This document shows positions 35,701-43,202 of a stretch of 64,000 nt of DNA, one piece after another. The position numbers and the translations under genes are program-made. The notes beneath the pieces are model-generated. The model had not been told where the DNA came from. It made no database searches and saw nothing but the letters and a program-made list of their open reading frames with translations. This DNA is from Fusobacterium varium (lineage in GTDB: Bacteria; Fusobacteriota; Fusobacteriia; Fusobacteriales; Fusobacteriaceae): assembly GCA_002356455.1 (NCBI GenBank), contig AP017968.1, positions 620,001 to 684,000 of the forward strand, written 5' to 3'. Numbering within the stretch: position 1 is the first letter of the stretch; each line of letters begins with the position of its first letter.

Positions 35701-35749
35701 TTAAAAAAAGGTATAATTTTAAAAATGAAATTATTTGGAGGGATGGAAC

Positions 35750-36625
35750 ATGGAATTAAGGGTTTTACGTTATTTTGTTGCTGTAGCTAGGGAAGAAAGC
35801 ATTACAGGTGCAGCAGAGTCTTTACATGTAACACAACCTACTCTTTCTAGACAACTTATGGAATTAGAAGAAGAATTAGGAAAAAAATTATTTATTAGGG
35901 GAAGCAGAAAACTTACTTTAACAGATGAAGGAGTCCTTCTAAGAAAAAGAGCAGAGGAAATAATTGAATTAGTGGAAAAGACAGAAACAGAAATTATAAC
36001 CTCTGATGAGATTATAAATGGGGATATTTATATAGGTGGAGGAGAAACAGATGCTATGAGAATAATTGCTCAAACAGCAAAAAAATTACAAAAGGAATAT
36101 CCTAATATAAGATATCACATATTCAGTGGAAATGCAGATGATGTTACAGAACGGTTAGATAAGGGATTATTAGATTTTGGGATATTAATTGAGCCAGCAG
36201 ATATAAAAAAATATGAATATATAAAACTTCCTGCAACAGATATATGGGGATTATTAATGAGAAAAGATAGTCCATTAGCATCATGTGATACAATAAAGCC
36301 AGAAAATTTATTGAATATTCCGCTTTTATGTTCCAGGCAATCAATGGTTGGAAAAGAAATTTCAGAATGGATAGGTTTAGATTATGATAAGTTGAATATT
36401 GTAACTACATATAATTTAGTTTACAATGCTTCTCTTATGGTAGAGGAAGGTATTGGATATGCACTGAGTCTTGATAAATTAGTAAATACTACAGGAAATA
36501 GTGTTTTATGTTTTAAACCATTAGAACCAAAATTAGAAGTCGGTTTAAATATTGTATGGAAAAAATCTCAAATATTTTCTAAAGCAGCTAAAAAATTTTT
36601 AGAAAGATTAGAGATGGAAGTATAA
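35750..36625 (+). CDS. LysR-family transcriptional regulator
   Basis: A 291-residue LysR regulator. The winged helix (about 1-60) contains ESITGAAESLHVTQPTLSRQLMELEEELG, and the C-terminal periplasmic-binding-like effector domain covers about 90-290. The start is the ATG at 35750 after GGAGGGATGGAAC; the upstream TTG is part of the site. It is probably the regulator of the divergent cyclophilin-like gene through the palindrome at 35684-35700. The terminator that follows is shared with the convergent GntR gene. Confidence 0.9.
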   Translation: MELRVLRYFVAVAREESITGAAESLHVTQPTLSRQLMELEEELGKKLFIRGSRKLTLTDEGVLLRKRAEEIIELVEKTETEIITSDEIINGDIYIGGGETDAMRIIAQTAKKLQKEYPNIRYHIFSGNADDVTERLDKGLLDFGILIEPADIKKYEYIKLPATDIWGLLMRKDSPLASCDTIKPENLLNIPLLCSRQSMVGKEISEWIGLDYDKLNIVTTYNLVYNASLMVEEGIGYALSLDKLVNTTGNSVLCFKPLEPKLEVGLNIVWKKSQIFSKAAKKFLERLEMEV

Positions 36626-36675
36626 AAAAATTAAATAGTATCAAAATTTTATATGTATATTATCAAAAATAAAAT

Positions 36676-36728
36676 AAGAACCCATAGATTTTTAAATAAT
36701 CATTTTTTTAATATATGGGTTCTTTGAT
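36676..36728. terminator. Bidirectional terminator
   Basis: AAGAACCCATA (36676-36686) pairs with TATGGGTTCTT (36714-36724) between convergent LysR and GntR genes. Confidence 0.8.
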
Positions 36729-36750
36729 AATATATTTTAATATAATAGAA

Positions 36751-37470
36751 TTATTTTTCAACTTTCTTTACTATGTTTAATTGGTATAATTCTGTATTCA
36801 TATATAGCTCATTATAGTCAAAAAGTTCTCCATTTGATAAGTATGTAACATTTGATAATTTTAAAATAGGTGTCTTAGAAGAAATTTTTAATTTTTCAGC
36901 TATATTTTCAGGAGGAAACACAGGAGTTATATTTTGGTAAGAAATAGAAATTTCCATTCCTTGCTTTTTAGCATATTCATACTTAGAACCTTCTAATATT
37001 TTTACAGACATCTCAGGATGCTTAGATATTTCCATATATGTTTTTTCAAAAAGAATAGGATCATTATCAGCAAATCTGATTCTTTCAATATAATAAATCT
37101 TTTCATTAGGTTTTAATCCCATTATCCTTCCAATATGTTCTCCAACTTTTGTTATATGAAAAGTTTCTACTATTGACCATGGCTTTTTTCCCATATCAAG
37201 AATATCTTCAGTAAAGCTTTTAAGGAGAGGAGAACGCTTCAAAGTATTTTCTTTTGATACAAAAGACCCCTTTCCCTGTATTCTGTATATGATACCTTTA
37301 TATGCCAGATTACTTAGTGCTTGACGAACAGTAACTCTGGAGCAGTTAAATTTTTCAGACAGTTCTGCTTCTGTTGGAAGAATATCATTAACCTTATAGT
37401 GATTACTTTGTATTCCTTCAACTATATAACTTTCCACCAATTGATATTTTGAAACTTTTTTATCTTCCAT
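36751..37470 (-). CDS. GntR/HutC-family regulator (UTRA domain)
   Basis: A 239-residue GntR regulator. The N-terminal winged helix (about 8-75) has DILPTEAELSEKFNCSRVTVRQALSNLAYKGIIYRIQGKGSFV, and a UTRA ligand-binding domain covers about 95-235. HutC-type regulators of PTS operons usually respond to the phosphorylated sugar or amino sugar. It is divergent from the PTS operon, and three ATACAA/TTGTAT half-sites lie between them, so it is the likely repressor. Confidence 0.92.
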   Translation of the reverse strand: MEDKKVSKYQLVESYIVEGIQSNHYKVNDILPTEAELSEKFNCSRVTVRQALSNLAYKGIIYRIQGKGSFVSKENTLKRSPLLKSFTEDILDMGKKPWSIVETFHITKVGEHIGRIMGLKPNEKIYYIERIRFADNDPILFEKTYMEISKHPEMSVKILEGSKYEYAKKQGMEISISYQNITPVFPPENIAEKLKISSKTPILKLSNVTYLSNGELFDYNELYMNTELYQLNIVKKVEK

Positions 37471-37511
37471 AATATACTCTCCTTATTTATATTTACAACT
37501 TTTAAAAAAAT

Positions 37512-37556
37512 AATACAAGTTTTATATAATGTATAATACAACATATAATTTGTATT
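37512..37556. promoter_or_regulatory. Candidate GntR operator
   Basis: AATACAA (37512-37518) and TTGTATT (37550-37556) are inverted copies symmetric about GTATAATAC (37531-37539), and another ATACAA occurs at 37536. The right arm overlaps the -35 of the PTS promoter, as expected for a repressor site. Confidence 0.55.
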
Positions 37557-37583
37557 GACAAGTTATTTTTTATGAATTATAAT
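37555..37583 (+). promoter_or_regulatory. Consensus promoter of the PTS operon
   Basis: TTGACA (37555-37560), 17 bp, TATAAT (37578-37583): a perfect promoter that would need repression, consistent with the overlapping operator. Confidence 0.85.
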
Positions 37584-37642
37584 CAATTTAATTAAAGTAT
37601 CTTAATAAAATAAAGTACATAAATAAAATGTGGAGGTTGATT

Positions 37643-39217
37643 ATGGAAGGGAAAGTTAGTTTAAAAGACAATCTTTTTAGCTTAGGACAACAGTTAGGTA
37701 AAGCTATTATGATGCCTATTTCTATTTTGCCAGTAGCAGGGCTTTTACTTGGTATTTCTGCTGCATTATCATCAGGAGCAGTAATAAAAGCTTATTCTAT
37801 CTTGGATAATGCTGTTTTACAAGGATTGCTTAAATTAATGAATGCTGTAGGAAATGGGGTTTTTGCTGCACTGCCATTAATTTTTGCTGTTGGTATAGCT
37901 GCTGGGTTAGCAAAAAATGAAAAAGGGTCTGCTGGTCTTTCAGCAGTTGTTGGGTATTTTGTTCTTTTAACAGGAACAGGGGCATTTATAAGTATTTTTG
38001 GAAAAGAAGCTCCTGCTGGCGCAGATATACGTCTTTATGGACAGGCTGTACAGTTTGGAATAAAAACTCTTAATATGAATGTCTTTGGAGGAGTTTTAGC
38101 TGGTATTGTAACTGGGGTTGTTCATAATAAATACTATAAAACTAAACTTCCAGATGTATTAGCTTTCTTTGGAGGAGCAAGATTTGTTCCAATAGTTAAT
38201 ACTGTCGTCTTTATGTTTGTATCTTTAATCATGGTTTTTGTTTGGCCAGCAATAGCTGCTATGATTGCTTATTTTGGAGTTTTAACTCAAGGGTTAGGAA
38301 TATTTGGAGCATTTATGTATGGACTTGTTCTTAGAGGATTCTATGTTTTAGGTCTTCACCATGTATTCTATCTTCCGTTCTGGACTACAGCTGCTGGAGG
38401 AACATTAGAAGTTGGGGGAAAAGTTATTGAAGGATGGCAAAATATATTCCTTGCACAATTAGCTGATCACAATACAGTACATTATTTTTCAAATATAGCT
38501 TTATACAACAGTGGAAGATATTTCCATATGATATTTACAATGCCTGCTATATGTTTAGCTATGTATACAGCTATTCCAAAAGGACCGAAAAGAAAAGCAA
38601 CATTTGGATTTTTACTTTCAATAGGACTTACAAGTTTCTTAACTGGAGTTACTGAACCAATATCATTTGCTTTACTATTTGCTTCACCTTTACTTTTTGT
38701 TGCAGAAGCAGTTTCTTTTGCAATATCTTTTGTTATTGCAGCAATAGCTAAAATTACAATAGGATCTACTTTCTCAGCTGGATTGGTTGAATTTTTACTA
38801 TTTGGAGTATTCCAAGGAAATTCTAAAACTAATTATATCTGGATACTTATTCTTGGAATTCCAATCTTTATAGTAAATTATCTGTTGTTTAAATTCTTAA
38901 TAGAAAAATTGAATGCTAAAACACCTGGAAGAGAAGATGACGAGGAACAAGAAAAAGGACTGAAAGGAAAATATACCTCTGGAGAAGCTAAAACAATAAT
39001 AGAAGCTTTGGGAGGAATGGGAAATATTTCTGACATTGATAACTGTGCAACAAGATTAAGAGTTACTGTAAAAAAATTAGATGTTGTAAATATTGATTTA
39101 TTAAAACAAACAGGAGCACATAATGTTGTTACTAGAGGAAAAAATCTTCAAATAATTTATGGTCCGACAGTAAATCTTATCAGAACAGAAATTGATGAAT
39201 ATGTTGCTACACTATAG
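37643..39217 (+). CDS. PTS EIICB transporter, glucose/maltose/N-acetylglucosamine superfamily
   Basis: A 524-residue fused PTS permease. The EIIC domain (about 15-420) has ten membrane segments with LPVAGLLLGISAAL, AALPLIFAVGIAAGLAKNEKG, RGFYVLGLHHVFYLPFW and FLTGVTEPISF, the last being the conserved substrate-site motif. The EIIB domain (about 445-524) carries the phosphocysteine in DNCATRLR (C468). There is no fused EIIA, so an external one is needed. The start at 37643 follows GGAGGTTGATT. The operon context (NanE-like, sulfatase) suggests an amino sugar or a modified one; MalX-type alpha-glucoside transport is the main alternative. Confidence 0.9.
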   Translation: MEGKVSLKDNLFSLGQQLGKAIMMPISILPVAGLLLGISAALSSGAVIKAYSILDNAVLQGLLKLMNAVGNGVFAALPLIFAVGIAAGLAKNEKGSAGLSAVVGYFVLLTGTGAFISIFGKEAPAGADIRLYGQAVQFGIKTLNMNVFGGVLAGIVTGVVHNKYYKTKLPDVLAFFGGARFVPIVNTVVFMFVSLIMVFVWPAIAAMIAYFGVLTQGLGIFGAFMYGLVLRGFYVLGLHHVFYLPFWTTAAGGTLEVGGKVIEGWQNIFLAQLADHNTVHYFSNIALYNSGRYFHMIFTMPAICLAMYTAIPKGPKRKATFGFLLSIGLTSFLTGVTEPISFALLFASPLLFVAEAVSFAISFVIAAIAKITIGSTFSAGLVEFLLFGVFQGNSKTNYIWILILGIPIFIVNYLLFKFLIEKLNAKTPGREDDEEQEKGLKGKYTSGEAKTIIEALGGMGNISDIDNCATRLRVTVKKLDVVNIDLLKQTGAHNVVTRGKNLQIIYGPTVNLIRTEIDEYVATL

Positions 39218-39246
39218 AATATAATAAATATAAGGATAGTGATTTT

Positions 39247-39975
39247 ATGAATGATAAGAACAAGAAAATAATAGAAGATATAAAAAATGGTTTGATATTA
39301 TCATGCCAAGTAAAAAAAACAGACCCTCTTTATCTTCCTGAAATAATAGAAAAACTGGTGGCATGTGGTGAATGGGGAGATGCTTGTGGATATAGAATAG
39401 ATACCCCTGAAAACATAGCTAGAATAAGAAAAGTTACTAATAAACCTATTATAGGTTTATGGAAGATAAATATTGATACAGAAGATGTTTTTATCACTCC
39501 AAGCATGAAAGAGGTAGATGAAATAGTAAAAGCTGGAACTGATATTGTAGCAATTGACGCTACAAACAGAATAAATAGTTATGGCAGAAAAGCTTATGAA
39601 CTTATTTCAGAAATAAAAGAAAAATATCCAGATTTATTAATACTTGCTGATATTAGAAATGCTGAAGAGGCAAAAGAAGCTTTAAAAATGGGAGCACATA
39701 TGGTTGCTCCGACACTATATAGATTTAATGATAATCCAAAATCTACAGACTCTCCTGATTTTGAGGAGTTAGCAAGAATTGTAGAAGCTTGTGAAGGATT
39801 GGGACTTGTAATTATGGAAGGAAAAATAGCTTCTCCAGAAGAGGCTGTTCAGAGTCTTTATCTTGGAGCTCATGCTGTTGTAATTGGAAGTGCAATCACA
39901 AGACCTCATCTGACAACATTGAGATTTACAAGTGTTATGAATAAGTACAAAAGAAAAATTCCATTAAAATATTAG
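39247..39975 (+). CDS. NanE-like N-acetylmannosamine-6-phosphate epimerase
   Basis: A 242-residue TIM-barrel protein of the NanE family, which converts ManNAc-6-P to GlcNAc-6-P. Typical strands and loops are NGLILSCQVK, KPIIGLWK, DIVAIDATNR, LLILADIRNAEEA, VIMEGKIASPEEA and HAVVIGSAITRPHLTT. Several substrate-side residues differ from classical NanE: GDACGYRIDT replaces the usual GGA-GIR, and VAPTLYRF replaces the TTL-GYT loop. This suggests a related but modified substrate. It follows the PTS gene by 29 bp in one operon. No sialic acid lyase or ManNAc kinase is present here. Confidence 0.82.
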   Translation: MNDKNKKIIEDIKNGLILSCQVKKTDPLYLPEIIEKLVACGEWGDACGYRIDTPENIARIRKVTNKPIIGLWKINIDTEDVFITPSMKEVDEIVKAGTDIVAIDATNRINSYGRKAYELISEIKEKYPDLLILADIRNAEEAKEALKMGAHMVAPTLYRFNDNPKSTDSPDFEELARIVEACEGLGLVIMEGKIASPEEAVQSLYLGAHAVVIGSAITRPHLTTLRFTSVMNKYKRKIPLKY

Positions 39976-39993
39976 ATAGGCTGGTGAAAAGTT

Positions 39994-41526
39994 ATGAACA
40001 AATATAAAATATTATGGAGTGATATGCATAGTAATCTGCATCATGAAAGCATAGATAAACTGCCTTCATGGTTTGAACAGGTAAAAGATATTTTTGATTT
40101 TTGGCCGTTTGCATATTATCCATATTATATGAGAAAAGATGAGTGTGGACTGGGAGTAGAGGACATTTACCCTATAGATAAAGTACAGGCTGACTGGGAA
40201 TATATAAGAAAATTTACTGAAAAAGTAAATGAAGAAGGGTTTCCTATGTTCATGGGGTATGAATGGCAGGGAGCAGGAAAAGATGGAGATCATAATGTTT
40301 TCTTTTTGAAGAATGATAAAAACCCATATTTTCCTCTTAGATATTCAGAGCTTGAAAAAAACTTTAGAGAGGCTGATTGTATAGCTATTCCTCATCATTT
40401 GGCTTATGAACTTGGTCATAGAGGAAAAAACTGGGAAACACATAATGATAAATTTTCACCATTTGCAGAAATTTATTCATCACATGGTTCTAGTGAAAAT
40501 GACGAAAGTCAATTTACAATGGACAGACATATTCATATGGGACCTAGAACAGGAGTGACAGCTGTAGAAAAGGGATGGGAGAAAGGACATCAATTTGGAG
40601 TTATAGCTTCAGGTGATAATCATTCTGTTCCCGGAGTTTATGGATTTGGGTATATTGCTGTATTGGCTGAGGATAATACAAAAGAAAGCATCTGGGATGC
40701 CTTTATAAATAAAAGAGTCTATGGAGTAAGCAAAGATAGAATAAAAGTAGATTTTTTAATAGATGATACTGTTATGGGGGGGAGTGTATCTCCAAAAAAA
40801 GACTCTAAACTTGTACTGAATGTAGAAGCTTCAAATGCAATAGATAGAATAGAAATTATAGAAGATAACATAACAACTGAAATGATTCCTCATACTTCAA
40901 CATGGGAAAAGGAATCTCTTGGAAAAAATGTTCAATTTAAATTTAAAGCGGACTTTGGATGGGGACCAGACAGAAGAATATTTCCTGATATAAAATCAAG
41001 AAACTGGAGCGGTTCACTTTCAACAGAAGGGAAAATTTTATCTATTGAGAAATGCTGGAGCAATTTTGGACAACGTCTATATGATGTTACAGACAGTAGT
41101 TGTAAGTTTGATTTAACTTCGTATAAAACAACAGCTACAGGAAAATGGATGGGACCTAGTGCTGTAACTACAGAAGGATTTATATTTGAAATATCAGCTC
41201 CTATTGATAGTTTTATTGTCCTTACAGTTGATGGAAAAGAATATAAGTTTGAGGTAAAAGAATTGTTTGAATCTTCAAGATTGATACCATTATTAGAAGA
41301 AGCAGAAGAACTTTTAAAAGAAAACTTTAACTTTACAGAGTACTACAGAACTGATCCTTGGTGGCATAATGCCTACAAAATAAAACTTTCCAAGGCTGTT
41401 CCTGTTTCAGGATACACAAGAAGAATAGAAAAAACTATAGATACTACCAACATTTCAAATGTTAGGGTAAGAATATGGCAGAAAGATGGTGGAGCTGCAT
41501 GGAGTTCACCTATATTTGTAAAATAA
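39994..41526 (+). CDS. DUF3604-type PHP-like metal-dependent hydrolase
   Basis: A 510-residue cytoplasmic protein resembling DUF3604/PHP-fold hydrolases. Probable metal-site motifs in order are WSDMHSN (residues 8-14), MGYEW, CIAIPHHLAYE, EIYSSHGSSE, and GVIASGDNH, which together give the His/Asp/Glu set of a PHP-type trinuclear site. A C-terminal beta-rich region (about 240-510) lacks motifs I know. There is no signal peptide. The activity of this family is essentially undescribed. Lying between a NanE-like epimerase and a sulfatase, it may cleave a phospho- or sulfo-ester or a glycan linkage of the imported sugar, which is inference. Confidence 0.7.
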   Translation: MNKYKILWSDMHSNLHHESIDKLPSWFEQVKDIFDFWPFAYYPYYMRKDECGLGVEDIYPIDKVQADWEYIRKFTEKVNEEGFPMFMGYEWQGAGKDGDHNVFFLKNDKNPYFPLRYSELEKNFREADCIAIPHHLAYELGHRGKNWETHNDKFSPFAEIYSSHGSSENDESQFTMDRHIHMGPRTGVTAVEKGWEKGHQFGVIASGDNHSVPGVYGFGYIAVLAEDNTKESIWDAFINKRVYGVSKDRIKVDFLIDDTVMGGSVSPKKDSKLVLNVEASNAIDRIEIIEDNITTEMIPHTSTWEKESLGKNVQFKFKADFGWGPDRRIFPDIKSRNWSGSLSTEGKILSIEKCWSNFGQRLYDVTDSSCKFDLTSYKTTATGKWMGPSAVTTEGFIFEISAPIDSFIVLTVDGKEYKFEVKELFESSRLIPLLEEAEELLKENFNFTEYYRTDPWWHNAYKIKLSKAVPVSGYTRRIEKTIDTTNISNVRVRIWQKDGGAAWSSPIFVK

Positions 41527-41545
41527 AGGAGGCTATCAGTCAAAG

Positions 41546-42910
41546 ATGAATGTTATATATATAAATACACATGACAGTGGAAGAATGTTGAGTCCTTATG
41601 GATATGATATTCCAACTGAAAATCTAAAAAAACTGGCAGAAGACTCTGTGGTCTTTACAAATGCTTTTTGTGCAGGGCCGACTTGTTCTCCAAGCAGAGC
41701 TGCTCTTTTAACAGGAACTTTTCCACATCAAAATGGGATGCTTGGGTTAGCTCAAAGAGGATTTTCTCTTTACAACCCTGAAAAACATTTAGCTAATTTT
41801 TTAAAGAATAATGGATATAATACTTGTTTATGTGGAATACAGCATGAATATGGATGGTACCTAGATTTAGAAAAAAATGGGCTGCATAATTTAGGATATA
41901 AAGAAATAATTACAACTGATTCTAAACCATTTAAAAAAGAAGAACTTCATTTATGGGATAGAAACAATGCCATAGAAGTAGTAAGATGGCTTGATAACTA
42001 TAATGAAGAAAAACCATTTTTATTGTCTTTTGGGATGCACAGCACACACAGACCTTATCCAGTGGAAGTAGCTGAGTTTATAGATGAAAGATACATAGTT
42101 CCTCCTTATCCAATTACAAATAATGAGGAAAACAGGCATGATCATGCTCAGTATATGACAACAGCTCATTATGCAGATGAAAATATAAAAATGATAGTAG
42201 ACGCTTTAAAGAGAAATAATCTTTATGAAAATTCTATTATAATTTTTACTACAGATCATGGACTGGCACTTCCATTTAATAAATGTAATCTTACAGATAC
42301 TGGAATAGGAGTTTCATTGATAATGAAAGTTCCTAATGCAGATTCTAATGGAAAAGTTGTGGATAGTCTGGTTTCACAAATAGATGTATTTCCTACATTG
42401 TGTGAACTTCTTAAGTTAAATAAACCTGATTATCTGGAAGGAAAGTCTTTTGCTGAGGCTTTTGCTGATAATAAGGCTTTTCTTGATGAATACATATTTG
42501 CTGAAGTCAATTTTCATACATCATATGAACCTGTGAGATGTGTAAGAACAAAACGTTACAAATATATAAAATACTATGATGAAACTTGGAATAAAGTTAA
42601 TCTTTCAAATATGGATGAGTCTGTACCAAAGGATTTTCTTATGAATAATGGACTAAAAGAAAAAGTTAAATATAGAGAAGGGCTTTTTGACCTCTATTAT
42701 GATCCAACAGAAAGAAATAATCTTGCAGATGATATTAAATATAAAGAAATTCTGAAAAATCTAAGAAAAGTATTACTTGAAAAGCAGATTAAAACTGATG
42801 ATCCTATTTTAAAAGGTGCACTTGAGATAAAAAAAGGATATAAAGTAAATAAAGTAGAGTGTGAAACAGCTTCAAGTAAAAATAAAGATGACTATATTTC
42901 ATATAATTAA
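41546..42910 (+). CDS. Cytoplasmic Cys-type sulfatase (S1 family, SGSH-like branch)
   Basis: A 454-residue alkaline-phosphatase-superfamily sulfatase. The CSPSR signature (C47) marks the cysteine converted to formylglycine. Other metal or substrate residues are in INTHDSGR near the N-terminus (the common DD pair is HD), MHSTHRPYP, and FTTDHGLALP. The HD variant and YPHQNGMLG-like stretch resemble the N-sulfoglucosamine sulfohydrolase-like branch, from memory. There is no signal peptide, so it acts on a substrate already imported, probably by the PTS. A ribosome-binding site AAAGGAGG lies 13 bp before the ATG, a long spacing. Maturation by an anaerobic radical-SAM enzyme encoded elsewhere is required. 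Confidence 0.9.
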   Translation: MNVIYINTHDSGRMLSPYGYDIPTENLKKLAEDSVVFTNAFCAGPTCSPSRAALLTGTFPHQNGMLGLAQRGFSLYNPEKHLANFLKNNGYNTCLCGIQHEYGWYLDLEKNGLHNLGYKEIITTDSKPFKKEELHLWDRNNAIEVVRWLDNYNEEKPFLLSFGMHSTHRPYPVEVAEFIDERYIVPPYPITNNEENRHDHAQYMTTAHYADENIKMIVDALKRNNLYENSIIIFTTDHGLALPFNKCNLTDTGIGVSLIMKVPNADSNGKVVDSLVSQIDVFPTLCELLKLNKPDYLEGKSFAEAFADNKAFLDEYIFAEVNFHTSYEPVRCVRTKRYKYIKYYDETWNKVNLSNMDESVPKDFLMNNGLKEKVKYREGLFDLYYDPTERNNLADDIKYKEILKNLRKVLLEKQIKTDDPILKGALEIKKGYKVNKVECETASSKNKDDYISYN

Positions 42911-42930
42911 AAAATAAAAAAATTTGAAAG

Positions 42931-42966
42931 GCTATAGATAATTTGATTTGTCTGTAGCTTTTTTTA
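42931..42966 (+). terminator. Intrinsic terminator of the PTS-sulfatase operon
   Basis: GCTATAGATAA (42931-42941) pairs with TTGTCTGTAGC (42948-42958) using two wobbles, followed by seven T. Confidence 0.85.
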
Positions 42967-43074
42967 TTTATCAGAAAAAAACTTTATCAACCACTTATAA
43001 ACAAATATTTTATCATAAAAAATTATTATTTAGAAAATATTAGAAAAAATCTATAGAGGTATATAAAAAATGTA

Positions 43075-43091
43075 CCAATTTATGAAATTGG
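43075..43091. promoter_or_regulatory. 17-bp inverted repeat upstream of hsdR
   Basis: CCAATTT-ATG-AAATTGG is a perfect interrupted palindrome 112 bp before hsdR. No controller gene lies nearby. It might be an operator of the restriction operon. The rest of the 292-bp gap is AT-rich and empty after the terminator. Confidence 0.4.
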
Positions 43092-43202
43092 GAGAAGGAA
43101 GAACTATTAATCTCCTTTAAAAAATGATACAATTAAAAATAAGGAAGAAAATTAATATCAAAAATATTTAAATATAAGTTCTAAAATATGGAGGGGAAAA
43201 GA

